Assembly (NCBI RefSeq): GCF_014268585.2
Contig: NZ_CP077092.1
Coordinates: forward strand, 4,092,001-4,156,000
DNA: 64,000 nt
Source: Pseudomonas iranensis
GTDB lineage: Bacteria > Pseudomonadota > Gammaproteobacteria > Pseudomonadales > Pseudomonadaceae
Direction of reading: 5' to 3'
In this document: piece after piece, positions 16,340 through 25,277 of the stretch
How the letters are laid out: the number at the start of each line of letters is the position of its first letter
Numbering within the stretch: position 1 is the stretch's first letter
Translations under genes and position numbers: made by a program
The notes under the pieces: generated by a model
Told to the model about the DNA's origin: nothing
The model's input: only the letters and a program-made list of their open reading frames with translations
The model's database searches: none

Positions 16340-17091
16340 TCAGCCTGCCTCCCAGCGAACGTGATTTGCACGCCTACGTCGACCACCAGCTCAGCGTCGC
16401 CGACCGGCGCGTGCTCGAGACCTGGCTGGCCAGCCACCCTGAAGAAGCGGCGCAGGTGCGCGCCTGGCAACGCGACGCCCAGCAGTTGCGCGCAGCGCTG
16501 AGTGGCGCGTTGCAGCAACCGGCCAATCCGGCGCTCGACCCGATGATGATTCGCCAGCGCCGCCGCCAGCAGTCCCGTCGCCACCTGGCCAGCGCGGCGG
16601 TGTTGCTCGTTGCCGTGAGCATCGGCGGTTTCAGTGGCTGGCAGGCGCGGGAAATGACCCTGGCGCGCCCTGCGCCATTGCCGATGACTGACGCGTTGCA
16701 AGCCTATCGCCTGATCGCCCAGCAAGGCGTACTGCCCGCCGATTACAAGGTCGACAGCGACGGCGACATGCAGCGTTGGCTCGACCGCTACTTCAGCGGT
16801 GCCGGGCGCTTGCCGGACTTGAAAGCTGCCGGATTCGAGCCGGTCAGCGGGCGCTTGCTCAGCACCGATGAAGGCGCGGCGGCGATGGTGATGTATGAGG
16901 ATGGCAGCGGTCACAAGGTCAGTTTCTACCTGCGTCCACCGGGGCCGAAAAACACCCTGCTGCCGCGTGGCTCGCGCAGCGATGGCGATCTGCAGGCCGA
17001 TTACTGGTCAGGGCCGGGCTACAACTATGCGGTGGTCAGCCCGACCGACTCGCCGGCGGCAGAGTTGCTCAAGCAATCGCCACCGTTCTGA
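16336..17091 (+). CDS. Membrane-bound anti-sigma factor
   Basis: A 251-residue protein. The N-terminal cytoplasmic part, ERDLHAYVDHQLSVADRRVLETWLASHPEEAAQVRAW, is the usual anti-sigma helical region. One transmembrane helix follows (about residues 76-96, HLASAAVLLVAVSIGGFSGW), and then a periplasmic domain of about 150 residues that probably senses the signal. No HxxxCxxC zinc motif is visible, so it is not a ChrR/RsrA-type redox switch. It is translationally coupled to the sigma factor by a four-base overlap. Confidence 0.88.
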   Translation: MISLPPSERDLHAYVDHQLSVADRRVLETWLASHPEEAAQVRAWQRDAQQLRAALSGALQQPANPALDPMMIRQRRRQQSRRHLASAAVLLVAVSIGGFSGWQAREMTLARPAPLPMTDALQAYRLIAQQGVLPADYKVDSDGDMQRWLDRYFSGAGRLPDLKAAGFEPVSGRLLSTDEGAAAMVMYEDGSGHKVSFYLRPPGPKNTLLPRGSRSDGDLQADYWSGPGYNYAVVSPTDSPAAELLKQSPPF

Positions 17092-17188
17092 TGGTGATAT
17101 TTCATGGAGCCGACGCCCGGGCTCTGGTTACACTGGGGCCACCGCGCTCGCTGTGGAGCCGGTCTGAGAAACCAGGAGCCTGTCCCGC

Positions 17189-18319
17189 GTGCCCGCCCGA
17201 ACGCCGAAACGATCACGACTGAGCCAACGCTGGCCGTTGCTGCGCCGCCTGTTCGGCAAAGGCCTGCCCGCCAGCGCCGGGCTCGATGCTCATGCCGCGA
17301 CCATCCGCGATTATTTCCGTGACAAGGCCAAAAGCCAGGGCTACACCCTCAGCCGCAGTCAGCAGCAAGTCATCGACTGCATGGCGCAGCAAGCCAGCGT
17401 GCTGCTCGGCGACAGCGGCCACACCCCGCCGAGTCTGTACCTGTACGGCGCCGTCGGGCGCGGCAAGAGCTGGTTGCTCGACGGTTTTTTCCAGGCGCTG
17501 CCGATCACGCGCAAACGCCGCCTGCATTTCCATCAGTTCTTCGCTCGGTTGCACGACGGCATGTTCCGTCATCGCCAGGAGGAAGACGCGCTGGAAATCA
17601 CCTTGGATGAGTTGCTGGAAGATTGCCAGGTGCTGTGTTTCGACGAATTCCATGTGCACGACATCGGCGACGCGATGCTGATCACGCGGCTGTTCAAGGC
17701 CCTGTTCAAACGGCAGATCATGCTGCTGGTGACCTCCAACTATGCACCCGAGGGCCTGCTGCCCAATCCGCTGTACCACGCGCGCTTCAAACCGGTGATC
17801 GAGCTGATCAACACGCGCATGCGAGTGATGGAAGTCGGTGGCGCCCACGACTACCGCGCACTCAACCGCCAACACACGCATCAAGTGTTTACCCAAGGAC
17901 ATTACGTATGGCCGGCGACGGCAGCTCAACGTCAGACACTGGACCTGCCACCAGCCGACGCGCCTGCCCTTGCCCTCGAAGTTGGCAAGCGCCAGCTTCA
18001 GGCCCGTTTTTGCCAAGGCCGGCGAGTCGCGTTCACCTTCAACGACCTGTGCGAACAGCCAACGGCAGTGATGGATTATCTGCAACTGTGCCAGCGTTTC
18101 GACCAGTGGATCATCGATGACCTGCCGCAGCTCGGCGAATGTCCGATCGCCGTGCAGCAGCGCTTCATCAATCTGATTGACGTGCTCTACGATCAGGACA
18201 AATACCTGACCCTGCTCGGCCAACTGCCGCTGGGCCAGAGCCTGGAAGGTCACGCCATCGACCTGGCGCGCACGCGCAGCCGGTTGGGGCAATTGCAGGA
18301 AATTCACGCTCCCAACTGA
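17189..18319 (+). CDS. zapE: AFG1/ZapE-family P-loop ATPase
   Basis: A 376-residue ATPase. Walker A is YLYGAVGRGKSWLLDGFF and Walker B is CQVLCFDEFHVHDIGDAM. ZapE in E. coli associates with the division ring. This copy is divergent enough from the usual GGVGRGKT form (GAVGRGKS here) that it may be a second family member, so the symbol is tentative. The start is GTG at 17189, with AGGAG 11 bases before it; the N-terminus is Arg-rich (RTPKRSRLSQRWPLLRRLFGK). It is a lone gene downstream of the anti-sigma factor. Confidence 0.75.
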   Translation: MPARTPKRSRLSQRWPLLRRLFGKGLPASAGLDAHAATIRDYFRDKAKSQGYTLSRSQQQVIDCMAQQASVLLGDSGHTPPSLYLYGAVGRGKSWLLDGFFQALPITRKRRLHFHQFFARLHDGMFRHRQEEDALEITLDELLEDCQVLCFDEFHVHDIGDAMLITRLFKALFKRQIMLLVTSNYAPEGLLPNPLYHARFKPVIELINTRMRVMEVGGAHDYRALNRQHTHQVFTQGHYVWPATAAQRQTLDLPPADAPALALEVGKRQLQARFCQGRRVAFTFNDLCEQPTAVMDYLQLCQRFDQWIIDDLPQLGECPIAVQQRFINLIDVLYDQDKYLTLLGQLPLGQSLEGHAIDLARTRSRLGQLQEIHAPN

Positions 18320-18330
18320 CTCCCTACCCT

Positions 18331-18371
18331 GTGAGAGCGAGCCCTGTGGGAGCGAGCCTGCTCGCTCCCAC
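18331..18371. repeat. Collapsed REP element
   Basis: A partial REP (GTGAGAGCGAG) is followed directly by GTGGGAGCGAGCCTGCTCGCTCCCAC (18346-18371), a perfect palindrome that looks like two REP arms fused without a spacer. Confidence 0.8.
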
Positions 18372-18478
18372 CAGGTCCCGGGACAACTCAAAATCCGTTC
18401 AGCATCCGCTTTACCGCTATCATGTCGCCCATTCCAGCGCCCCCCGCGTCGCTCCACCGATCAATAGCGAAACCAGAC

Positions 18479-19792
18479 ATGCACACCCTTGCTCAACTAC
18501 GCGCCGGCGAGCTGTCCGGCATCACCCGCCTCGACCTGTCCTGCGGGCTGACCGAATTCCCCAACGAAATTTTCCAACTGGCCGAGACGCTGGAAGTGCT
18601 CAACCTCAGCGGCAACGCGCTGAGCAGCCTGCCGGAGAACCTGCATCGCCTGACCCGCCTGCGCGTGCTGTTCTGCTCCGACAACCAGTTCAGCGAACTG
18701 CCGGCCTGCCTCGGCCAGTGCACCGCGCTGACCATGGTCGGCTTCAAGGCCAACCGCATCGTCAATGTGCCCGCTGCCGCCCTGCCGCCGCAGCTGCGCT
18801 GGTTGATCCTCACCGATAACCGCATCGAAAGCCTGCCCAGCGAACTCGGTGAACGCCCCGCTCTGCAGAAGCTCATGCTCACCGGCAATCGGCTGCAAAC
18901 GCTGCCAGACTCCCTGCGCCACTGCCATCGGCTGGAATTGCTGCGCATCGCTGCCAACCAACTCAGCGAACTGCCGCAGTGGTTGCTGACCTTGCCGAGC
19001 CTGACCTGGCTGGCCTACGCCGGCAATCCGCTGGAGACCGAAGCCGATGCCGCTGCCCTTGAGGCCACGCCGCTGATCGACTGGTCGGCGCTGCGCCTGG
19101 AGCAGCAACTGGGCGAAGGCGCTTCCGGGGTGATTTCCAAGGCAGTCTGGCAGCGCGACGACGGCACGGCGCAGGCGGTTGCGGTGAAGCTCTACAAAGG
19201 CGAGATGACCAGCGACGGCTCGCCGTTGCATGAGATGAACGCCTGCATCACTGCCGGTTTGCACCCCAACCTGATCCGCGTCGAGGGCCGCATCGGCGGC
19301 CACCCCGATCAGCAGCAGGGGCTGGTGATGCAATTGATTGATCCGAGCTTCGGCAATCTCGCCGGTTTGCCCAGCCTGGACTCGTGCTCGCGGGATGTTT
19401 ACGCCGAAGATTGCCGGTTCTCCGCCGACGTTGCCCTGCGCGTCGCCAAAGGCATCGCCTCAGCGGCCGAGCACCTGCACCGCCAAGGCATCACCCACGG
19501 CGATCTGTATGGCCACAACATTCTGTTGAACGATCAGGGCGATTGTCTGCTGGGGGATTTCGGCGCGGCGTCGTTTCATGCCACCGGCGATGATGTGCAG
19601 ACGCGCGCATTGCAGCGCCTGGAAGTCCGTGCGTTCGGTGTGTTGTTGGGGGAATTGCTGGAGCGTGTCGATGCAGGATTGAGTACGGAGCGGCGCGCGC
19701 AACTGCAGGCGCTGGAGCGACGTTGCTGTCAGGCGGATGTGCTGGGGCGGCCTGGGTTTAGCGAAGTAATCGAGGTGCTGGAGAATCTTTGA
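18479..19792 (+). CDS. Leucine-rich-repeat protein with C-terminal protein kinase domain
   Basis: A 437-residue fusion. Residues 15-185 hold about seven LRR units (pattern LxxLxLxxNxLxxLP, for example LEVLNLSGNALSSLPENL). Residues 205-437 are a eukaryote-like kinase: glycine loop GEGASGVISK, Lys237 in VAVKLYKG, catalytic loop HGDLYGHN (Asp342, Asn347) and DFG at 360-362. All core catalytic residues are present, so activity is likely. HGD in place of HRD is seen in atypical kinases. The ATG at 18479 is preferred to 18422 because the fold starts at once; neither has a clear ribosome site. The substrate is unknown. Confidence 0.88.
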   Translation: MHTLAQLRAGELSGITRLDLSCGLTEFPNEIFQLAETLEVLNLSGNALSSLPENLHRLTRLRVLFCSDNQFSELPACLGQCTALTMVGFKANRIVNVPAAALPPQLRWLILTDNRIESLPSELGERPALQKLMLTGNRLQTLPDSLRHCHRLELLRIAANQLSELPQWLLTLPSLTWLAYAGNPLETEADAAALEATPLIDWSALRLEQQLGEGASGVISKAVWQRDDGTAQAVAVKLYKGEMTSDGSPLHEMNACITAGLHPNLIRVEGRIGGHPDQQQGLVMQLIDPSFGNLAGLPSLDSCSRDVYAEDCRFSADVALRVAKGIASAAEHLHRQGITHGDLYGHNILLNDQGDCLLGDFGAASFHATGDDVQTRALQRLEVRAFGVLLGELLERVDAGLSTERRAQLQALERRCCQADVLGRPGFSEVIEVLENL

Positions 19793-19806
19793 CCGCTGCG
19801 CAGTCA

Positions 19807-19871
19807 TTCGCGAGCAGGCTCGCTCCCACAATGGAATGCATTGCAAATGTGGGAGCGAGCCTGCTCGCGAA
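19807..19871. repeat. REP doublet (REPIN)
   Basis: Inverted REP pair with a short spacer, between the LRR-kinase gene and the end of the convergent yebC-like gene. Confidence 0.95.
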
Positions 19872-19894
19872 GAGGTCATTACTGGCGCGACAGA

Positions 19895-20599
19895 TCAGCC
19901 AGCCAGACCAACAAACATGTCCTGCACGTCATCATGGTTGTCGAGGCCTTCGAGGAACGCTTCGACTTCAGCCATCTGCTCGTCGCTCAAGCCGCTGACC
20001 GGGTTCTTCGGCTGGTAGCCGAGTTTCGCCGAGAGCACGGTGAAGCCTTGTTCCGGCAGTGCCTTCTGCACGGCGTCGAGGTCGGTCGGGTCGGTGAGGA
20101 ACAGCGTCGCGCCCTCTTCACCCGGCTCGAAATCCTGGGCACCGGCTTCGATCGCAGCCATTTCCGGATCGGCATCCGGGCTGTCCGGCGCGGCTTCGAT
20201 CATGCCGACGTGGTTGAACATCCACGCCACCGAACCGGAAGCGCCCAACTGGCCCTTGCGGAATGCCACGCGGATTTCCGCAACGGTGCGGTTGATGTTG
20301 TCGGTGACGCATTCAACGATCAGCGGTACCTGATGCGGGGCGAAGCCTTCGTAGGTCACGCGATGGTATTGCACGGTTTCACCCAGCAGACCGGCGCCTT
20401 TCTTGATCGCGCGATCGAGGGTTTCTTTTGGCATCGAGGCTTTCTTCGCCTGCTCGACCACCAGACGCAGGTGTGCGTTGGTGGCGGTATCGGCACCGTT
20501 GCGTGCAGCAATGGTGATTTCCTTCACCAGTTTGCCGAAGATCTTCCCTTTGGCGTTGGCTGCCGCTTCTTTGTGTTTAACCTTCCACTGTGCGCCCAT
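19895..20599 (-). CDS. YebC/PmpR-family protein (YeeN type)
   Basis: A 234-residue protein. The N-terminal [35 protein letters not shown] and the following helical region [17 protein letters not shown] are diagnostic of the family. Pseudomonas normally has a second, more canonical copy (MAGHSKWANIKHRK) near ruvC; this one fits the YeeN-like branch. Members have been described as transcriptional regulators and, more recently, as factors relieving ribosome stalling; which applies here cannot be read from the sequence. The ATG at 20599 is the family start. Confidence 0.9.
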   Translation of the reverse strand: MGAQWKVKHKEAAANAKGKIFGKLVKEITIAARNGADTATNAHLRLVVEQAKKASMPKETLDRAIKKGAGLLGETVQYHRVTYEGFAPHQVPLIVECVTDNINRTVAEIRVAFRKGQLGASGSVAWMFNHVGMIEAAPDSPDADPEMAAIEAGAQDFEPGEEGATLFLTDPTDLDAVQKALPEQGFTVLSAKLGYQPKNPVSGLSDEQMAEVEAFLEGLDNHDDVQDMFVGLAG

Positions 20600-20820
20600 T
20601 ACTCACTCTCTTGATCTGTGGCGCCGAGACATCTATTGGCCGACGCGTGGCGGCAAGTTTATACGGCCTAAAGTCGGCAATCGACCAAAAAAACAGCCGA
20701 CGGAATCGACATCTTCACCAAAGCATGTAGGGGGATTCTGAAAAGCGCCTTTGACATGACCATTCAGGCCGACGGTTTCGTACCCTTGAAACCCCGTATC
20801 GCCTGACAGGGCCTGCTCGA

Positions 20821-22209
20821 ATGCTCAATGACAAGGAAAGTCCATTCACCCTTACGCTGACCGACAGCGGATTGCGCCTGCCGGTGGTGCGTTTTCGCGG
20901 CGAGGAAGCGCTGAACCAGCCTTACCGTTTCGACATCGAACTGCTCGGCCTCGCCCCGGCCATCGTCCCGGGATCCTTTCTGCACCGGCCGGCCTTTCTG
21001 CGGCTCAGTGAGCAGCACGGGTTCCACGGCGTCATTTCCAGCGCCAGCTGCGAACATCGCGGGACCCATCGGGTCGGCTATCGACTGATTCTGGTGCCGC
21101 ATCTGCAACAACTGGCGCAAACGCACAAGCGCCGCGTGTTCACTCACCTGAGTACGCCGCAGATCATCCAGCAACTGCTCGAAGAACATGCCCTGCCAGC
21201 GCACAGCTACCGCATTGAAATGAGCGTCGGTCACTACCCGCCGCGGGCGTTTTGCATTCAGTACGAAGAAAGCGATCTGGCACTGCTGCAGCGGCTATGC
21301 GAAGAAGAAGGCATCCACTATCACTTCGAACACGGGCCGGACGGACACGTCGTGGTGTTCGCCGACGACAGCCTGAGCCTGCCCCAGCAACCGATCGAAA
21401 TTCCCTTCAATGTCGATGAGCAACCCCCATCGCCCTGCGTCAGCGCACTCTATCAACAACATCGCGCGGCGCCCGTGCCGATGCTGCATGCGGTGCGCAA
21501 TCGTGGCCGACCAACCGGCAACGCCGAAGCCGCCAACGAGGTCTCGACCGAGTTGCCGATGCCCGCGCGATCGCCGGAACGTCTGTACGCCGAACAGCGC
21601 AGCCGGCGCCATCTGCAACGCCAGCGCTGCCAGTTGCGTTCCATTCACGGGCGCAGTGATTGCAGCGATTTGCTCAGTGGCCGACTGCTGCTTGTGGCCG
21701 ACCACCCGATCCATCATTTCAACGAACAATGGCTGATATGCGCCGTGCGCCACCACGGGCAGCACCCTTCGATCCTTGATCCGGCGCCAAGCGTTCAGCG
21801 TTATCACAACGACTTCACTGCACAGCCCTGGTCGACCGACTTCCGTCCGCCACTCAAACAAGCTCGCCCGAATATTGCCGGTTATCACTTGGCGAAAGTC
21901 GCGGGTGCGCCTGGGCAACCTGCGCAAGTGGACGAAAACGGCTGCCTCGCTGTAAGCCTGTGGCCGTCTGCGGATAAATCCGCCAGCGACGCCCTGTGGC
22001 TGCCGATCGCCATGAGCCGGTTCAGCGGCCCCGTCGCGGTCGATCAATTACCGCGTGCCGGCAGTGAAGTGTGGGTGAGTTTCCTCGACAGTGATCCGGA
22101 CCGACCGATCCTGTGCCTCAGCCACGCACGCCAGCCGCCGGAGCGCGAATCAGAACCCGCGCGCGACAGCCTGTTGCTCGACTGGCTGAGCCACCGCGCC
22201 GAGCATTGA
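20821..22209 (+). CDS. VgrG-like protein, short form without the needle
   Basis: A 462-residue protein. Residues 1-330 match the gp27-like base of type VI secretion VgrG spikes (RFRGEEALNQPYRFDIELLG, GFHGVISSA, RAFCIQYEESDLALLQRLCEEEGIHYHFEH). Residues 350-440 look like the gp5 OB-fold (VAGAPGQPAQVDENGCLAVSLWP, RAGSEVWVSFLDSDPDRPILC). It then stops. The beta-helical needle (repeated VxVxGxxxxxV) that extends typical VgrG proteins past 600 residues is absent. No hcp, PAAR or effector gene is adjacent. It may be a remnant or a minor spike protein. The ribosome site is weak. Confidence 0.8.
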   Translation: MLNDKESPFTLTLTDSGLRLPVVRFRGEEALNQPYRFDIELLGLAPAIVPGSFLHRPAFLRLSEQHGFHGVISSASCEHRGTHRVGYRLILVPHLQQLAQTHKRRVFTHLSTPQIIQQLLEEHALPAHSYRIEMSVGHYPPRAFCIQYEESDLALLQRLCEEEGIHYHFEHGPDGHVVVFADDSLSLPQQPIEIPFNVDEQPPSPCVSALYQQHRAAPVPMLHAVRNRGRPTGNAEAANEVSTELPMPARSPERLYAEQRSRRHLQRQRCQLRSIHGRSDCSDLLSGRLLLVADHPIHHFNEQWLICAVRHHGQHPSILDPAPSVQRYHNDFTAQPWSTDFRPPLKQARPNIAGYHLAKVAGAPGQPAQVDENGCLAVSLWPSADKSASDALWLPIAMSRFSGPVAVDQLPRAGSEVWVSFLDSDPDRPILCLSHARQPPERESEPARDSLLLDWLSHRAEH

Positions 22210-22217
22210 TTGGCGCC

Positions 22218-23609
22218 TCAGCCTTTGTCCGCCTTGCCCGCCGCCGCCGCGAACTTGGCCAGGCGCACGTCCAGATGCCGAGGCCGGCGCCCGTGATCCT
22301 CGGCGCGCTCCTTGCGGCGGATGGCGTTGCGCACCATCAGCGAGCCGAGGTAGCGAATCGGTTCCGGCGGGAAATAACCCAGCGGCCCGTTGACCAGCGG
22401 CGAACGAGTCCACGGGTTATCCAGGCCCTGCACCAGCGCGGCGAGAATCTGCCCGCCCATGTGACACGGGCCGACGCCGCTGCCGGAATAACCGAAGCCG
22501 TAAAACACGTTGCCCGCCGAGCTCATCTGGCCGAAGAATGGCAAACCGGTCACCGAACGATCCGATGGGCCGTTCCACGTCGCGTCGATTTTGACCTCGG
22601 CGAAGGCCGGGAAAAAATCCGCGAGACTGCGCTTGAGCAATCCGGCATAAGGCGACGGCTGATCGAACACCGGCAGCATCCGCCCGCCATAGGCGAAGGT
22701 GTTGCCGCCCTTGCCGAGCATGATCCGGCCGTCCGGGGTGTTGTGGTAGTAATGCACGAAAATCCGCGAATCGAGGACGCTGACGCCGCTGGTCAAACCG
22801 ATTTGCTGCAGCAGGTCCGGGCGCGGTTCGGTGATCAGCATGTCACTGGAAACAATCGCCACACTGCGCTCGAACTGAGGAAACGCGCGGGCCATCCACG
22901 CATTCATCGCCAGTACCACCCGGTCGGCGATGACCTTGCCGCCGGGCGTGTGAATACGTGCCGGGCGGCCCTTTTCCAGCCCGGTCATCGCCGTGCCTTC
23001 ATGGATTTTCACGCCCAATTGCAGCGCCACCCGGCGCAGACCGCGCACCAGTTTGCCCGGTTGCACGCTGGCAGCCGCCGGGGAAAACCAGCCCTCCAGG
23101 TGTTTTGCTGAACCAGCCATGCGCTGCACATCGGCAAGCGGGCGCTGGCTGAACGAGTTGATGCCGTTACGCTCCAGCGCCGCGATCACCGCATCAGTTG
23201 CGCCGACCTGGGCGCGATTGGTCGCGGTGTACAGCGTGCCGTCGAGGCGGTAGTCGGCATCGACGCCGTACTGCTCGCAGAACTCGCCGATCGCATGGAT
23301 GCTGCGCTCCGATTCCCTGACCAGACGCACCGCTTCTTCGACGCCGAACAAGCGCTCCAGGGTGAAATACTTGGCCGACCATGACAGTGCGCAACCACCG
23401 TTACGGCCACTGGCGCCGGCACCGCAGATGTCTGCTTCGATCAGCAGCACCTCCAGCTCCGGGTTTTGCTGCTTGAGCATGATCGCCGTCCACAATCCGG
23501 TGTAGCCGCCGCCAACGATGCACACATCCGTGCGCACCTCGCCTTGCAGCGGTGGACACTGCTCGGATGGATCGGCCTGTAAGGCTTGCTCGAGCCAGAA
23601 CGGTCGCAT
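22218..23609 (-). CDS. FAD-dependent oxidoreductase (DAO family), likely for N-alkylated aminoethylphosphonate
   Basis: A 463-residue D-amino-acid-oxidase-fold flavoprotein. The FAD-binding Rossmann motif VCIVGGGYTGLWTAIML is near residues 29-45, followed by GAGASGRNGG, and the C-terminal FAD motif GYSGSGVGPCHMGGQILAALVQG is present. Similar oxidases occur in bacterial aminoethylphosphonate clusters, where they act on secondary amines such as N-methyl-AEP. The location beside a transporter, phnW and phnX supports that role (inference). It follows the transporter gene on the same strand (72-base gap), probably in one operon. Confidence 0.8.
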   Translation of the reverse strand: MRPFWLEQALQADPSEQCPPLQGEVRTDVCIVGGGYTGLWTAIMLKQQNPELEVLLIEADICGAGASGRNGGCALSWSAKYFTLERLFGVEEAVRLVRESERSIHAIGEFCEQYGVDADYRLDGTLYTATNRAQVGATDAVIAALERNGINSFSQRPLADVQRMAGSAKHLEGWFSPAAASVQPGKLVRGLRRVALQLGVKIHEGTAMTGLEKGRPARIHTPGGKVIADRVVLAMNAWMARAFPQFERSVAIVSSDMLITEPRPDLLQQIGLTSGVSVLDSRIFVHYYHNTPDGRIMLGKGGNTFAYGGRMLPVFDQPSPYAGLLKRSLADFFPAFAEVKIDATWNGPSDRSVTGLPFFGQMSSAGNVFYGFGYSGSGVGPCHMGGQILAALVQGLDNPWTRSPLVNGPLGYFPPEPIRYLGSLMVRNAIRRKERAEDHGRRPRHLDVRLAKFAAAAGKADKG

Positions 23610-23681
23610 GGGAAATCTCCAGTCAGAAAGCCACGACGCAGCGTGCCGCGCACCGCGCAGCAGGCCACGGGGCGAAGGGTT

Positions 23682-25007
23682 TCAGGAACGCAGCGGTTCG
23701 ACGCTCAGCGGGCAGTTGGGGATCGCCGCGCGCGGCTCCATCACGCCGACCGGCCGACTGTTCCAGTGCGGAATCAGCACCAGCGCCGAGAACAGCGCGC
23801 ATCCGGCGAAGACGATAAACACCGTCACCGAGTCGAAGTAGCCCGGCAGCAAACCGCCGAGCACCGCGCCAACGGAGCCGCAGCCGTTGACGAAACCGGC
23901 GGCGGTGGCACCGGCCTTGGCCTTGCCGAAATCGATGGCCGCCGCACCGCTGATCATCGAGTCCGGGCCATACAACGTCAGGCCCATGACGAACAGCAAC
24001 GCGACGACCAGCAACACGCTGCCGGTGTTCAGCGCGGCCATGAACAACGCCAGCGTCACGGTCAGCGCCAGCAGACTCAGCACGCAGGCCGGCATGCGTC
24101 GGGCGCCGAAAAGTTTGTCCGAGGCCAGGCCGATCATGATCGGCCCGAGCAATCCGGCCAGTTCAAACGCGGTGGGAATGATCGCCGCGCCGACCTTGCC
24201 GACACTGGGCATCTGCTCGAAAACAATCACCGGGCCCCACAACAGAATCGCGTAGCGCGCCGGTTTCAGCAGGAAATACGCCAGGCCCAGCACCAGCACC
24301 GTGCGGTTGCGCAGGATTTCCTTCAGTGGCTCCCAGACGCTGAGTTTGCTGTTGGCTGCGGTTTCTTCGGCGCTCAGTTCCGGCTCGGGCTCCACCGCCG
24401 GCAAGCCGACGTCTTCCGGTTTGTTGCGCTGGAAGATAAAGAACAGCACGGCGACCACCGCGACCACCGCCGCGCTGGAAATGAATGCCGCGTGCCAGGT
24501 GCCGACCAGCGTGTAGGCCCACCAGCCGGCGAACGGCGAGGCGACCAGACCACCAAACGCGTAACAGGAACTCCACAAACCGAGCACGCGCCCGCGCTGC
24601 TCTGACGGGAAGAAGCTGCCAAGGTTCTTACACAGCCCGGACCAGCCAGTGGACTGCGCCAAACCTTGAATCAACATGCACGTGGCGAAGATCGGCAATG
24701 TAGCGAAACTGCCCATCACCAGCGCCGCAGCGGCGGATATCAGCAAACCGCCAAGCACCACCACTCGCGGACCGAAGCGATCGGCGAGCATGCCCCAGGT
24801 GAACTGTCCGAGGGCATACGCCGCCAGATAGATCGCGTCGAGGTTGGCCATGGCCATTTTGTCGAGGGTGAAATCAGGGTCTTCGGCGATGCCCAGTTTG
24901 GCTACCGAAAAGGCTTTGCGGGTGAAGTAGAACGCGGCGTACGCGAGCCAGGTAATAGCGAAGATCTGCACGCGCCAACGCGCCAGGGTGCCGATGTGCT
25001 TGTTCAT
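23682..25007 (-). CDS. MFS transporter, organophosphate antiporter (OPA/GlpT) type; probable aminoethylphosphonate permease
   Basis: A 441-residue membrane protein with twelve predicted helices. WLAYAAFYFTRKAFSVAK at the start and the YALGQFTWGMLADRFGPR motif are typical of the OPA family (GlpT, UhpT), which exchanges organic phosphates for phosphate. With phnW, phnX and a LysR regulator next door, 2-aminoethylphosphonate or a related phosphonate is the likely substrate (compare AepP-type transporters, cited from memory). It is the first gene of the minus-strand unit and is divergent from the LysR at 25278. Confidence 0.83.
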   Translation of the reverse strand: MNKHIGTLARWRVQIFAITWLAYAAFYFTRKAFSVAKLGIAEDPDFTLDKMAMANLDAIYLAAYALGQFTWGMLADRFGPRVVVLGGLLISAAAALVMGSFATLPIFATCMLIQGLAQSTGWSGLCKNLGSFFPSEQRGRVLGLWSSCYAFGGLVASPFAGWWAYTLVGTWHAAFISSAAVVAVVAVLFFIFQRNKPEDVGLPAVEPEPELSAEETAANSKLSVWEPLKEILRNRTVLVLGLAYFLLKPARYAILLWGPVIVFEQMPSVGKVGAAIIPTAFELAGLLGPIMIGLASDKLFGARRMPACVLSLLALTVTLALFMAALNTGSVLLVVALLFVMGLTLYGPDSMISGAAAIDFGKAKAGATAAGFVNGCGSVGAVLGGLLPGYFDSVTVFIVFAGCALFSALVLIPHWNSRPVGVMEPRAAIPNCPLSVEPLRS

Positions 25008-25222
25008 GGTGGTTCTGACCTCAGGGTGTGAGTGTGCCGGCAGAATCGTTAAGAAAAACGCCTGTGTTTTTTATTGTTGAGCACTGCGTTACCGCCCCTT
25101 CCCTTCGGCGATAACGGTCAGATGAGTCTGCTGTTGCACGCACAGGCTCATGGGCCGGCGCTGCTGTTCGACCGAGCAGCCAGCGATGGCGTGAGCCGAT
25201 CAAAGCAATTACTGTTTAATAA

Positions 25223-25237
25223 ATAAAATCGATTTAT
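25223..25237. promoter_or_regulatory. Candidate LysR operator
   Basis: An AT-rich imperfect palindrome around the perfect core AAATCGATTT (25226-25235), between the divergent transporter and LysR genes and 40 bases before the LysR ATG. Confidence 0.4.
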
Positions 25238-25277
25238 CGTATTTCACACATAAGCCGAGCTTGTTACTGGAGTCACC

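Noticed and set aside
20821..22209. Part of a type VI secretion cluster
   Set aside because: No hcp, tss, PAAR or effector/immunity genes are found on either side.
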